This document shows positions 41,706-51,867 of a stretch of DNA of 64,000 nucleotides, in pieces. Position 1 is the first letter of the stretch. The number at the start of each line of letters is the position of its first letter. A model generated the notes under the pieces. The model was not told the DNA's origin, searched no databases, and saw nothing but the letters and a program-made list of their open reading frames with translations. Source of the stretch: Geothrix rubra (GTDB lineage: Bacteria > Acidobacteriota > Holophagae > Holophagales > Holophagaceae). The stretch is from assembly GCF_030268065.1 (NCBI RefSeq), contig NZ_BSDD01000002.1, positions 124,001 to 188,000 on the forward strand, given 5' to 3'. A program made the translations under genes and the position numbers.

Positions 41706-42968
41706 TCAGACCACCCCTTTCAACGCGCCGCGGCCCTTCCTTCCCATTACCCAGCTGAGCCCCACGGGCCCGACCAGGGTGGTGAGCAGGAGGGCGCCGA
41801 TGATGCCCGCCTGGAGCTCGGGGCCGAGCAGGGGTTGGCCCCCGAGGCTGAGCTGGGCGCCGGTGGCCACGAACACGAAGCCCACCTCGCCCCGGGGCAC
41901 CATCCCCCAGCCCACCACGGCCGCCCGGAAGCCGCGCCCCGCGCCGAAGCCGGCCACCCACTTGCCCAGGATGCCCAGGGCGGCGAGCACGGCAGCGAAG
42001 AGCAGCGTCTGCGGGGCGAACAGCGCCGCGGGATCCACCCGTGCGCCCATCACCACGAAGAACACCGGGGCCAGCGTCGTCACGAGGGGATGGACCAGGG
42101 CCTCGAGGGTGTGGGACTCCCGGGCCTCCAGCACCTCCACATGGGTGGGCTCGAGGATGAGGCCCGCGGCGTAGGCGCCGACGATGGGCGCCAGTCCCGC
42201 GAGGTTCCCCAGCCAGGCCAGGAGGAAGGCGAACCCGAGCCCGAGGGGGAGGAGCAGTTGCTCGCCGCGGAAGCGGCTGGCGAGGTGGAAGAGGTAGGGG
42301 GTCGTGCGCCGGCCCAGGGTGAGGGCCAGGGCCAGGAAGGCCAGGGCCAGGCCGAGGGTCCGCGCCAGGTTCAACCAGGGCATCGCCCCGCCCGTGGAGG
42401 CCGCCGCGGCCAGGCCGCTCACGGCCACCAGCACCAAGAGGCCCAGCACGTCGTCGAGGACCGCCGCACCCACGATCACGCGGCCTTCGGGCGAGGCCGC
42501 CGCGTGCTTCTCGCGCAGCACCTGGGCGCTGATCCCGATGGAGGTGGCGCAGAGGCAGGCCCCGATGAAGAGGTCCACCACCCAGGGCACGCCGGCGGGC
42601 AGGAGCCAGTGGGCCCCGAGCAGCCCCGCGAGCATCGGCACGAGGACGCCCACCGTGGCCACCCGCAGGGAGGGCAGGCCCACCCGCATCATCTGGGGGA
42701 CGGTGGACTCCAGGCCCACGGCGAACATGAGGACGATGACGCCCAGGTTCGCGAGCACGCCCACGGGTTCCGAAGCGCCCACCTCGGGGAAGCGCGGGAA
42801 CGCCTGGTGCAGCCCGGCCAGGACCAGGCCGGCGCAGAGCTCGCCTGCCACCGTGGGGAGCTTCAGGCGCAGCGCCACCTCGCCGCCCACCTTGGCCGCC
42901 AGCCAGACCAGGGCCAGGAGCAGCAGGGTGCCCGCGAAGGGGTCGACGACGAGCAGGGCGAGGGTCAT
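41706..42968 (-). CDS. CPA2-type monovalent cation/proton antiporter
   Basis: 420 aa with about 12 membrane helices. AGELCAGLVLAG at the start, LMFAVGLE, and the ion-site Asp pair in AAVLDDVLGLLVL (helix 5) are typical of the KefB/NapA-type Na+/H+ or K+/H+ antiporters. No TrkA-type nucleotide domain is fused, so it is the short form. It overlaps the nitrilase gene by 4 bp (ATGA), forming a GNAT-nitrilase-antiporter unit. The ion preference is not readable. Confidence 0.9.
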   Translation of the reverse strand: MTLALLVVDPFAGTLLLLALVWLAAKVGGEVALRLKLPTVAGELCAGLVLAGLHQAFPRFPEVGASEPVGVLANLGVIVLMFAVGLESTVPQMMRVGLPSLRVATVGVLVPMLAGLLGAHWLLPAGVPWVVDLFIGACLCATSIGISAQVLREKHAAASPEGRVIVGAAVLDDVLGLLVLVAVSGLAAAASTGGAMPWLNLARTLGLALAFLALALTLGRRTTPYLFHLASRFRGEQLLLPLGLGFAFLLAWLGNLAGLAPIVGAYAAGLILEPTHVEVLEARESHTLEALVHPLVTTLAPVFFVVMGARVDPAALFAPQTLLFAAVLAALGILGKWVAGFGAGRGFRAAVVGWGMVPRGEVGFVFVATGAQLSLGGQPLLGPELQAGIIGALLLTTLVGPVGLSWVMGRKGRGALKGVV

Positions 42969-43930
42969 CGGGCCCGCTCCGTGGTGCCGGGTCCGGGGTC
43001 GGACCAGGGGAGGTGATGGATGAGGATGCGTCCGTCGAAGGCGACGTGGAGCCCATCGCGGGCGGCATCCTGGTGGTTCAGCACGGAGCCCCGAGCCCGG
43101 GCCTGGTCGAGGAGGGCGAGGTCGATGTCGCCCACCAGCACCATCTCGGAGTTCGCGGCGGCCTCCGTGGTGATGCCGTCCATGGGGAAGGGGAAATCCG
43201 AGGGGGTGTAGATGCCGCTCTGGGCGTACTGGGCGGTGAGGTCGGTGATGAGCGGCAGGCTGCCCACGGTGCCGGCGGTGGCCACGTAGATCTGGTTCTC
43301 CACGGCCCGGGCCCGGGCGCAGGTGGTCACGCGGGTGTAGCCCCGCCGGTCGTCCGTGAGGTAGGGCACCAGCAGCAGCTGGACGCCCTGTTCCGCCTGG
43401 ACCCGCGCCACCTCGGGAAACTGCACGTCGTAGCAGATGGAGACGCCCATCCGCCCGAAGTCCGTCTCGATGACATGGATCTCATGGCCTGGCTCGAAAT
43501 GCCAGACGTTCCGCTCGGTGGGGGTCAGGTGCAGCTTGGGCTGGTGGACCGGGGCATGGCCCGGCACGAAGATCGAGGCCACATTCTGCAGTTTCCCGTC
43601 CACGAAGGCCGGATGCGTCCCGGCCACGATGATCCGGTCGTACTTCCGGGACATGCGCTGGAAGAAGGCCTCGAAGGGCTCGGTGAACCGCTCCGCCAGG
43701 ACCCGCATGGCCTCGGCCGGGGCGAACCCGCCGGGGAGGCAGCTGAGCAGCTGGACGGCCAGGAGCTCCGGGAACAGGATCACGTCCGCGTCGTAGTCGT
43801 CGCCGACATCCACGTAGTTCTCCACCTGCTGGGCGAAGGCGTCGAAGTCCGCGACGGGACGCAGGCAGTACTGGATGCCGCAGACCCGCACTGGGCGGGA
43901 CATGAAGGGGGTCGGGGCCTTGAACCGCAT
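42965..43930 (-). CDS. Carbon-nitrogen hydrolase (nitrilase superfamily)
   Basis: 321 aa. The Glu-Lys-Cys triad appears in ILFPELLAV, HQPKLHLTPTE and VSICYDVQFPE. These enzymes hydrolyse amides or nitriles. In many bacteria this hydrolase type is fused behind a GNAT acetyltransferase domain (YhcX-like); here the two are separate, adjacent genes. ATG 43930 lies 1 bp after the GNAT stop; Met 43903 is an alternative. Substrate unknown. Confidence 0.88.
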   Translation of the reverse strand: MRFKAPTPFMSRPVRVCGIQYCLRPVADFDAFAQQVENYVDVGDDYDADVILFPELLAVQLLSCLPGGFAPAEAMRVLAERFTEPFEAFFQRMSRKYDRIIVAGTHPAFVDGKLQNVASIFVPGHAPVHQPKLHLTPTERNVWHFEPGHEIHVIETDFGRMGVSICYDVQFPEVARVQAEQGVQLLLVPYLTDDRRGYTRVTTCARARAVENQIYVATAGTVGSLPLITDLTAQYAQSGIYTPSDFPFPMDGITTEAAANSEMVLVGDIDLALLDQARARGSVLNHQDAARDGLHVAFDGRILIHHLPWSDPGPGTTERAR

Positions 43931-43931
43931 C

Positions 43932-44561
43932 TCAGAGCTCCAGGAGGATGAGGGCCGCATGCCCCAGCGTTTCGTGGTCGGGCGCATAGTCCCGGAGCAA
44001 TCCCAGCACCCGGAAGCCCACCTGAACCTGCTTCGAGAGGGTGGGATCGAACATCCGCCCCGCCACCACCGCCTCCAGGTAGGCTTCCGGCGTGAGCGTG
44101 GCGGCGTGCCGGTGGTAGCCCGGAATCCGCGCCCCGGCCACGAAGGCCCGGCAGCCGAGCCGCCGGCCGAGGGCCAGCCGGGCCTCGTAGAGCAGACGGC
44201 CCACCCCCCGGCCCTGCCAGGCCGGATCCACCGCGATGTTCACGCCGTAGAGGACCTCCCCGGCCGGGTCATGGGTGGCCAGGGAGCCGGCTCCGGTGAT
44301 CCCGGACCAGGTGTGGGGGGCCAGGGCGAGCTCCCGGGAGATCCTCAGGGTCGTGGAGGTCCCGATGAGGCCGGCCCCCGCCTCGGCGACCATCTGCCCC
44401 TCCGGGAACCGCTCGAGGTGGCGGCGGAGGTTCCCCGCTCCCCACACCGCCTCGGGCCCGTGGGGTGGCGGATAGACCCGGCGCATGAGGTCCTGGATGG
44501 CGGGAATGTCCTCGACCGCCCTGGGGCGCACGATGGGGGACACGGCAGGAAGATCGGGCAT
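43932..44561 (-). CDS. GNAT-family N-acetyltransferase
   Basis: 209 aa. The acetyl-CoA binding loop is VDPAWQGRGVGRLLYEARLAL, with strand-turn elements before it (MVAEAGAGLIGTSTTLRIS). It acetylates an amine of unknown identity. The immediate nitrilase neighbour and the well-known GNAT-nitrilase fusion suggest that the two act on the same compound in sequence, for instance an acetylated or amide metabolite. This is inference from context. Confidence 0.88.
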   Translation of the reverse strand: MPDLPAVSPIVRPRAVEDIPAIQDLMRRVYPPPHGPEAVWGAGNLRRHLERFPEGQMVAEAGAGLIGTSTTLRISRELALAPHTWSGITGAGSLATHDPAGEVLYGVNIAVDPAWQGRGVGRLLYEARLALGRRLGCRAFVAGARIPGYHRHAATLTPEAYLEAVVAGRMFDPTLSKQVQVGFRVLGLLRDYAPDHETLGHAALILLEL

Positions 44562-44632
44562 CTCGCTCCTGGGGCCGGTGATTGTCCAGGATAACCCACG
44601 GCCCCGGCCCTCCCGGCCCGCTAGCCTGGAGC

Positions 44633-45763
44633 ATGTCCTGGATCGACGCCGCCGCCTGGTCCTCCGCCATCCTGCTGCTGGCGGGGCTGGTGCTCCTGCG
44701 GCGGCACTGGTCGCGGCTGCCGGCCCTGGAGGACGATCCCCCGCTGCCCGCGGATCCGCCCACGGTGTGCCTCTGCATCCCCGTCCGGAACGAAGTCCGG
44801 GAGCTGCCCGCCGCCGCGGATTCCTGGCTGGCCCAGGACTATCCGGCCCTTCGCATCGTCGCGGTGGACGACGGCTCCACGGACGGCAGCTCCGAGGTCC
44901 TGCGAGCCCGGGAAACCGCGCGGCCCGATCGCCTTCGGGTGCTCCGCAACGACCACCTCCCCCCCGGCTGGCTGGGGAAGAACCACGCGCTCCACCTGGC
45001 CTCGGAACAACCCGAGGCCCGGGCCGCGATCTGGCTCCTCTTCGCGGACGGGGACGTGCAGGCCTCGCCCTCCCTGCTCCGGCGGGCCATGGCCTTCGCG
45101 CTCCGGCAGCCCACGGACATCCTGGCCCTCATTCCGGCGGTGGACGTGGGGTCGCCCGGCGAGCGGCTGGCCCTGCCCCTCGCCGCCTCGGCCTTCCTGG
45201 TGCTGGTGCCGCCGCACCGCGTGCCCGATCCCCGCCACCCGGCCTTCTGCGGGGTGGGCGGCTTCACCCTCGTGCGCCGCGCGGCCTACGATGCCGTCGA
45301 CGGCCATGCCGGCGCCCCCCTGGAGGCCGTGGACGACATGATGCTGGCTCGCCGGGTAAAGCAGGCCGGGTTCGTAAACCGCGTGGCCCGGGGCGGCCCG
45401 GACCTGCACCTCCGCATGTACCACGGCCTCTGGGACGTGGTCCGCGCCATGCGGAAGAACACGGCGGCCCTGCCCATCTGGTGGACCATCCCCGTCGCCC
45501 TCCCCGTCCTGATGGCCGTGGGCCTCTCGCCCCTCTGGCTGCCCTTCGCCGGACATCCCGCCCTCGCTCTGCTCCTCTGGCTGTTGGTGCCCGCCCTGGC
45601 GGGGGACGTGCAGCAGCGGATCACGGGCCGCCCCATGGACCTCATCTGGGCCCTGTGGCCCCTGAACGCCTTCCCTCTCGGCTGGGGCACGGCCTGGGCC
45701 TTCGCGGACCGCCTGCGCGGCGTGAACCACTGGCGGGGCCGCGAAGTCCGGCTCCGCCCCTGA
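44633..45763 (+). CDS. Family 2 glycosyltransferase, membrane-bound (HpnB-like)
   Basis: 376 aa with an N-terminal membrane helix. The GT-A domain has CIPVRNEVRELPAAADSWLAQ, VAVDDGSTDGSS (nucleotide and metal) and FADGDVQ. Two or three C-terminal membrane helices follow (about 275-345). It resembles hopanoid-associated HpnB-type and other GT2 enzymes that add sugars at the inner membrane. HpnB-like and generic GT2 cannot be separated from sequence alone. The start is ATG 44633 (TGGAG upstream); it is divergent from the GNAT gene. Confidence 0.82.
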   Translation: MSWIDAAAWSSAILLLAGLVLLRRHWSRLPALEDDPPLPADPPTVCLCIPVRNEVRELPAAADSWLAQDYPALRIVAVDDGSTDGSSEVLRARETARPDRLRVLRNDHLPPGWLGKNHALHLASEQPEARAAIWLLFADGDVQASPSLLRRAMAFALRQPTDILALIPAVDVGSPGERLALPLAASAFLVLVPPHRVPDPRHPAFCGVGGFTLVRRAAYDAVDGHAGAPLEAVDDMMLARRVKQAGFVNRVARGGPDLHLRMYHGLWDVVRAMRKNTAALPIWWTIPVALPVLMAVGLSPLWLPFAGHPALALLLWLLVPALAGDVQQRITGRPMDLIWALWPLNAFPLGWGTAWAFADRLRGVNHWRGREVRLRP

Positions 45764-45777
45764 AGCATCAAGGCCCC

Positions 45778-45893
45778 CCACGAAGGACACGAAGGGAAGC
45801 CAAGGCCACCAAGACGAACAAGGTGGGCACCTGGTCCCTCTCGTTCATTCGTGTGCTTCGTGCGCCCGAAGGGCGCCTTGGTGCCCTTCGTGG
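45778..45893. repeat. Intergenic inverted repeat of the CACGAAGGACACGAAG type
   Basis: CCACGAAGGACACGAAGG on the left and its imperfect complement (CTTCGTG...CCTTCGTGG) on the right. It is about 116 bp, between GT2 and the PilZ/receiver-like gene. Same size and layout as 1663-1779. Confidence 0.65.
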
Positions 45894-45905
45894 AGGACTT
45901 TCGCC

Positions 45906-47084
45906 TCAGGCGCCCTCGAAGAGCTTCAGGGTCTCGTCCAGCTTCCGGAGGGTGGCCAGGATGCGGAAGGGCTCCACGGCGATGTAGTCCACGGCCCCGG
46001 CGGCCACGGAGTGGTGCCGCTTCTTGGCCTCGTCCTCCTCGGTTCCCAGCAGCAGGATGGGCAGGGTGCAGCCCTCCTTCTGCACCAGCTGGCGGCAGAG
46101 GTCCAGGGCCCCGGTGAGGCGGAGCTGGTTGTGGATGAGCACCATGCGGACGCGGCCCCAGCCCTCCCCCCCGCTGACCGGGGCGATCTGCGCCTTTACG
46201 GGCCCCTTGATGTAGTCGAGGGTCACGAGCCCGAACTTCCGGCCCATGGCCTCCCCCAGGCGGCGGGCGAAGTCCTCGCGCTCGGTGAGCAGGAGCAGCA
46301 CCGGATCGCGGTCCACGAGGAGCCGGGCCGAGGGGAGGGCCGCCCCCTGGACGGACCGCTCGAGGGACTCCTTGAACCCCCGCGGGCTGAAGGCCTCGCG
46401 GTCCTGCTGGGCCTGGAGGCGCTGCTGGTCCTGGATCCAGGCGCGGTAGCGCTCCAGGAGTGCGCCGTCGGCCTGCTTGGTGAACCGGAGGCCCACCAGG
46501 TTCTCGCCGAAGTAGGCCACCGTCGTGGGTGCGCGCAGCCGCAGGTTGGCCGCCAGGGGCACGTCGAGGAGGGACTCCTCGCCCATGCGGAGGAGCTCCC
46601 GGACGTCCTGCTTGCTGTTGCGGAGGACCAGCTCCAGGCCCTCCTCCCCGAAGCTCTGGACCAGGCCGTCGATGAGGGCGTTCCGGGTGTTGGTGAAGGT
46701 GGCCACCTGATTCTGGGCGGCGAAATCCGGGATGAAGTCCGCCAGGCGGTGCATGTCCGAGCGCCGCAGCACCCGCGGCACGGTGGCGAGGCAGGCCTCC
46801 ACGCCCTCCATCACCTCCCGGCCCACATGGGCCACGACGCACTCGTACTCCAGGCCGCGGTCCTTGAACTTCAGGGCCAGGCTGTCGCCGGGCTCCAGGC
46901 CCCAGGCGGCGATGGCCTCGTGCTCCATGCGGAAGGCCAGGCGTTCGCCATCCTCCGTGAGGATGGGGAAGCTGCCCCGCTGGTCCTGGAAGGCCACGCC
47001 CAGGCGCGCCCCTTCCACGCAGAGCCGCTGCAGCACCATGCGGATGGCGACATCCTCCTCGACGAGCGCGGCGGAACGGGCCAT
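45906..47084 (-). CDS. PilZ-like / receiver-like two-part protein, partner of the hybrid kinase
   Basis: 392 aa. The first half has a PilZ- or YcgR-like beta-barrel feel (RGSFPILTEDGERLAFRME, LALKFKDRGLEYECVV) but lacks a clear RxxxR c-di-GMP motif. The C-terminal 130 residues resemble a receiver (GRVRMVLIHNQLRLTGALDL, LPILLLGTEEDEAKK, AGAVDYIAVEPF) without the usual phospho-Asp pocket. Its ATG is 1 bp after the hybrid kinase stop, so it is co-translated and probably works with that kinase. The exact role is unknown. Confidence 0.5.
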   Translation of the reverse strand: MARSAALVEEDVAIRMVLQRLCVEGARLGVAFQDQRGSFPILTEDGERLAFRMEHEAIAAWGLEPGDSLALKFKDRGLEYECVVAHVGREVMEGVEACLATVPRVLRRSDMHRLADFIPDFAAQNQVATFTNTRNALIDGLVQSFGEEGLELVLRNSKQDVRELLRMGEESLLDVPLAANLRLRAPTTVAYFGENLVGLRFTKQADGALLERYRAWIQDQQRLQAQQDREAFSPRGFKESLERSVQGAALPSARLLVDRDPVLLLLTEREDFARRLGEAMGRKFGLVTLDYIKGPVKAQIAPVSGGEGWGRVRMVLIHNQLRLTGALDLCRQLVQKEGCTLPILLLGTEEDEAKKRHHSVAAGAVDYIAVEPFRILATLRKLDETLKLFEGA

Positions 47085-47085
47085 C

Positions 47086-49575
47086 TCAGTCCTCCACCGG
47101 CGGCAGGGCCCCGACGGGAAGCCAGCGGGACAGGGCCCGGCGCAGGTCGTCCATGCGCACGGGCTTGGGGATGTAGTCGTCCATGCCCGCCTCCAGGCAG
47201 CGCTCCCGGTCGCCCACCATGGCGTTGGCGGTCATGGCCACGATGGGGAGGCGCCGGCTGCCCCGCTCCCGTGCGCGGATGCGGCGCGAGGCCTCGAAGC
47301 CATCCATCTCGGGCATCTGGCAGTCCATGAGCACCAGGTCGTAGGACACGCCGACGAGGGCGTCCAGCGCCTCCAGGCCCGTGGCGGCCACGTCGGCCTC
47401 GATGCCCAGCTTGGCCAGCATCCGCTCGGCCACGCGCTGGTTGACCAGGTTGTCCTCGGCGAGCAGCACCCGCACGGTCACGGGGCCCTCCGCCTCCCCC
47501 GCCTCCCGCTCGCGTACGGTGCCGGTCCCCGCGCCGACGCCGGGTTCCACCAGGGCCCGCAGCTGGGCCGGGGAGACCGGCAGCGACAGGAAGGCGGGGA
47601 TGCCCCGGGCCCGGGCCGCCTGCCGCAGCTCGGGCTGGTAGAGCGGACCGGCGAAGGCCAGGCCCTCCTCGGGCTCCCGGCCCTCCGGGAGGGTGTCCAG
47701 GGCACCCGCCCCCAGGATGGTCAGCGTGCCGGTTTCGGGGAGGATCGCGCCCCCCCGGCCGACGGCCTCCCGGATGGCGGCCTCCAGGCCCCAGGCGCGG
47801 AGCTGCTCGGCCATGACCCGGGCCGAGGCGGGCGGCAGGCCGATGAGCTCGACCCGGCGGACGGCCGGCTGGACGGGAACCGCGGCGGCGCGCTGTCCCA
47901 GGCGGACCGTGAACCAGAAGGTGCTGCCCTCGCCGTGGACGCTCTCCACGCCGATGCTCCCGTCCATGAGCTCCGCCAGCTTCTTCGAGATGGCCAGCCC
48001 CAGGCCCGTGCCGCCGTACTTCCGCGTGGTGGAGCTGTCGCCCTGGAAGAAGGAATTGAAGAGCCGGTCCACCACCTCGGGCCGCATGCCGATGCCGGTG
48101 TCGCGGATCTCGAAGCGGAGAAGGACGCCCTCCGGCCCCGAGGACACGGGCGCCACGCGCACCTCGACGGCACCCTCGGCGGTGAACTTGAGGGCGTTGT
48201 CCATGAGGTTCGTGAGGATCTGGCGGAGGCGGCCGGGATCGCCGGCCACCAGCGGTGGGGTTGCCGGGTCCACGAAGGCGGCCAGCTCCACCCGCTTGGC
48301 GTGGGCCTTCACGCCCAGCACCGCCATGACGTCCTCCAGCACCGCGAAGAGGTTGAACTCCAGCGTCTCGAGGGCCAGCTTGCCGGCCTCGATCTTCGAG
48401 AAGTCGAGGATGTCGTTGATGAGGGTGAGGAGGGATTCGCCGCAGGAGCGCACCGTCTCCGCGTACTGCCGCTGTTCCGGCTCCAGGGGCGAATCCAGCA
48501 GGAGGCCCGTCATGCCGATGATCCCGTTCATCGGCGTGCGGATCTCGTGGCTCATGTTGGCGAGGAACTCGCTCTTCAGGCCCGACAGCTCCAGGGCCTT
48601 GTCCCGGGCCTCGGCCAGCTCCCGGTTGGTGCCCTCCAGGGCCCGGGCGGCCTCCTCCAGCTTCATCTGGGCCCGGCGCCGGTCCGTGATGTCGTGGTAC
48701 TGCCACAGGTGGCCCAGGTCGTCCCCGCCCACCACGATGGGCACGAAGTCCCGGGAGAGGATCCGCCCGTCCACGAGGCGGATCTCCTCGCCGATGACCG
48801 GGGTCCGCTGCTCCAGCAGCTCCGCCTGCCGCCGCTCGAAGGCCTCCGGCTCCTCCAGCAGGGGCCGGCACTCGTCGAGCAGCTCCTGGGCCTCGCTCTC
48901 CACCAGCACATGTGCCGGGACGGGAATCTGGAAGAGCCGGCAGAACTCCTCGTTCAAGAGCGCGATCCGGCGCCCCTCGGTCTCCACGAGGATGCCGGCC
49001 TGCATGTTCTCGATGAGGGCCCGCAGGCGCGAGGTGGCCATCCGCAGGACCAGCTCCGCGTGCTTGCGCTCGGTGATGTCGTTGAGGGTGCCGGAGACCC
49101 CCACCACCAGACCCGACCCGTCCAGGGTGATGCGCTGGTACAGCTCCACCCAGCGCACCTCTCCCGCCTTGGTGGAGAACCGGAATTCCCCCTGGAGGGC
49201 CTTCTGCCCCGTGTCCAGGGCGTAGGTGAGCATGTTCAGGTACCGCGGCTTGTCCGCGGGATGGAGGTAGCCGAGGAAGGGCGTCCCCAGGCTCTCCGTC
49301 ACCTCGAAGCCCGTGAGCTGGGTCCAGGCCGGGTTCAGCAGGGACCAGAGGCCGTGGCGGTCGATCTGGAAGAGCACCTCCTTCAGGTGGTCCACGAGCA
49401 CCCGGTAGCGCTCCGCCTCCAGCCTCGACGCCTCGCACCGCTCCCCCGCCGCCTGGAGGAAGGCCTCCCAGGCCGGCCCCTCCGGCAGGGCGATGCCGGA
49501 GGCCTCCAGGGCCCGGAGGGGGCCGTCGAAGGGGGAGAGTCGGGGCGGCGTGGAGGCGGAGGGGTCGTTCGGCAT
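47086..49575 (-). CDS. PAS-PAS hybrid histidine kinase with receiver
   Basis: 829 aa, soluble. It has PAS1 (about 60-170) and PAS2 (about 185-310), a coiled coil, an H-box FLANMSHEIRTPMNGIIG, an HATPase with N-box NLMDNALKFT, DTGIGM and GGTGLGLAISKK, a degenerate receiver-like linker (about 580-690), and a true C-terminal receiver (VLLAEDNLVNQRVAE, phospho-Asp in LVLMDCQMPEMDG, KP in YIPKPV). Phosphate can pass from His to the fused receiver. A PilZ/receiver-like protein follows. The kinase is divergent from recA (138 bp). Confidence 0.92.
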   Translation of the reverse strand: MPNDPSASTPPRLSPFDGPLRALEASGIALPEGPAWEAFLQAAGERCEASRLEAERYRVLVDHLKEVLFQIDRHGLWSLLNPAWTQLTGFEVTESLGTPFLGYLHPADKPRYLNMLTYALDTGQKALQGEFRFSTKAGEVRWVELYQRITLDGSGLVVGVSGTLNDITERKHAELVLRMATSRLRALIENMQAGILVETEGRRIALLNEEFCRLFQIPVPAHVLVESEAQELLDECRPLLEEPEAFERRQAELLEQRTPVIGEEIRLVDGRILSRDFVPIVVGGDDLGHLWQYHDITDRRRAQMKLEEAARALEGTNRELAEARDKALELSGLKSEFLANMSHEIRTPMNGIIGMTGLLLDSPLEPEQRQYAETVRSCGESLLTLINDILDFSKIEAGKLALETLEFNLFAVLEDVMAVLGVKAHAKRVELAAFVDPATPPLVAGDPGRLRQILTNLMDNALKFTAEGAVEVRVAPVSSGPEGVLLRFEIRDTGIGMRPEVVDRLFNSFFQGDSSTTRKYGGTGLGLAISKKLAELMDGSIGVESVHGEGSTFWFTVRLGQRAAAVPVQPAVRRVELIGLPPASARVMAEQLRAWGLEAAIREAVGRGGAILPETGTLTILGAGALDTLPEGREPEEGLAFAGPLYQPELRQAARARGIPAFLSLPVSPAQLRALVEPGVGAGTGTVREREAGEAEGPVTVRVLLAEDNLVNQRVAERMLAKLGIEADVAATGLEALDALVGVSYDLVLMDCQMPEMDGFEASRRIRARERGSRRLPIVAMTANAMVGDRERCLEAGMDDYIPKPVRMDDLRRALSRWLPVGALPPVED

Positions 49576-49712
49576 GCCCCCCTCTCTTCGGGCGGGGGCG
49601 CTTCCGACCTTTGATCGGCACCGCGGCTATGCTGGTCCCCCGGCGCCCGGAAGATTTTTCTTGTTTTTTTCGCTTTTTGCCCCATTCTTAGGTTCCGCCC
49701 CCTGGAGGACCC

Positions 49713-50771
<1,059 letters not shown>

Positions 50772-50907
50772 GAACCCCATCCAGTCGCCTCCCTTGGAAG
50801 GGGAAGGCAGGCGGCGGCGCCCCCCACGGGTCGCCGCCGCCCATGCGTACGGGGGACTCGCCTGTCGCGACAGGTGGCTACACTGGCCGTTCCCCTCCGG
50901 AGGCCCC

Positions 50908-51867
50908 ATGTCGCGTTCCGCCTTCCAGGTCGAGACCGTCCACCTCACCCAGTTCGAGGCCGGCGAGGCCCGGGACCGCGCCGACTTCGTGCGCCGCCTG
51001 GGCGACAGCCTGCGGGACACCGGCTTCGTGAAGGTGGCCGGGCACCGGGTGGAGGCCGCGGACATCCGGGGCGCCTACGACGCGGCCCGGGCCTTCTTCG
51101 CCCTTCCCGAGGGCACCAAGCGCCGCTACCTCCTGGAGGGCTCGGGCGGGGCCCGGGGCTTCACCCCCTTCGGCAGCGAACATGCCAAGGACAACCCCGT
51201 GGGCGACCTCAAGGAGTTCTGGCACGTGGGCCAGGAGCTGCCGTCCGGCCACCCCCTCCAGGCCCTCTACGGGGAGAACCTCTGGCCCGAGGCCGAGGTG
51301 CCCGGCTTCAGGGCCCACACCCTCGCCCTCTACCGCGCCCTGGAGGCCTGTGCCGGCACCCTGCTGGAGGCCCTGGCCCTCTACCTCGGCCTGCCCGAAC
51401 GCAGCCTGGCGGACATGATCGTGGACGGCAACTCCATCCTGCGGATCATCCACTACCCCGCCCTGCGGGACCGGTACCTCGAAGGCGGCGTCCGCAGCTC
51501 CGCCCACGAGGACATCAACCTCATCACCCTCCTGCCCGCGGCCACCGACGCGGGACTGCAGCTCCAGGACCGCGAGGGGAACTGGCACGCCGTGGACGCC
51601 GGGGCGGGCGAGATCGTGGCCGACGCCGGCGACATGCTGAGCCGGCACGTGAACCTGAAGATCCCCAGCACCACCCACCGCGTCGTGAACCCCGACAGCC
51701 CGGACGCCGTGCGCTACTCCATGCCCTTCTTCTGCCACCCCCGGCCCGACGTGGTGCTGGACTGCCCGGACCAGCTGCTGGCCCCCGGCGAGGCGCGGCG
51801 CTTCCCGCCCATCACCGCCCACGCCTTCCTCCTCCAGCGCCTGCGGGAGATCGGGCTCATCAACTAG
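50908..51867 (+). CDS. Isopenicillin-N-synthase-like 2-oxoglutarate/Fe(II) oxygenase
   Basis: 319 aa. The jelly-roll core has the iron ligands HED (SSAHEDINLITLL) and the second His in TTHRVVNP, and the 2-oxoglutarate Arg/Ser pair lies in RYSMPFF. The N-terminal part (DTGFVKVAGH) is the DIOX_N region. Such enzymes hydroxylate or desaturate diverse small molecules; bacterial homologues are often of unknown substrate. It stands alone, with a GGAGG site before ATG 50908. Confidence 0.88.
   Translation: MSRSAFQVETVHLTQFEAGEARDRADFVRRLGDSLRDTGFVKVAGHRVEAADIRGAYDAARAFFALPEGTKRRYLLEGSGGARGFTPFGSEHAKDNPVGDLKEFWHVGQELPSGHPLQALYGENLWPEAEVPGFRAHTLALYRALEACAGTLLEALALYLGLPERSLADMIVDGNSILRIIHYPALRDRYLEGGVRSSAHEDINLITLLPAATDAGLQLQDREGNWHAVDAGAGEIVADAGDMLSRHVNLKIPSTTHRVVNPDSPDAVRYSMPFFCHPRPDVVLDCPDQLLAPGEARRFPPITAHAFLLQRLREIGLIN

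Noticed and set aside
49621-49712. LexA/SOS box upstream of recA
   Set aside because: No clear palindromic LexA site of a known type was found; only a T-rich stretch that could be part of a promoter.
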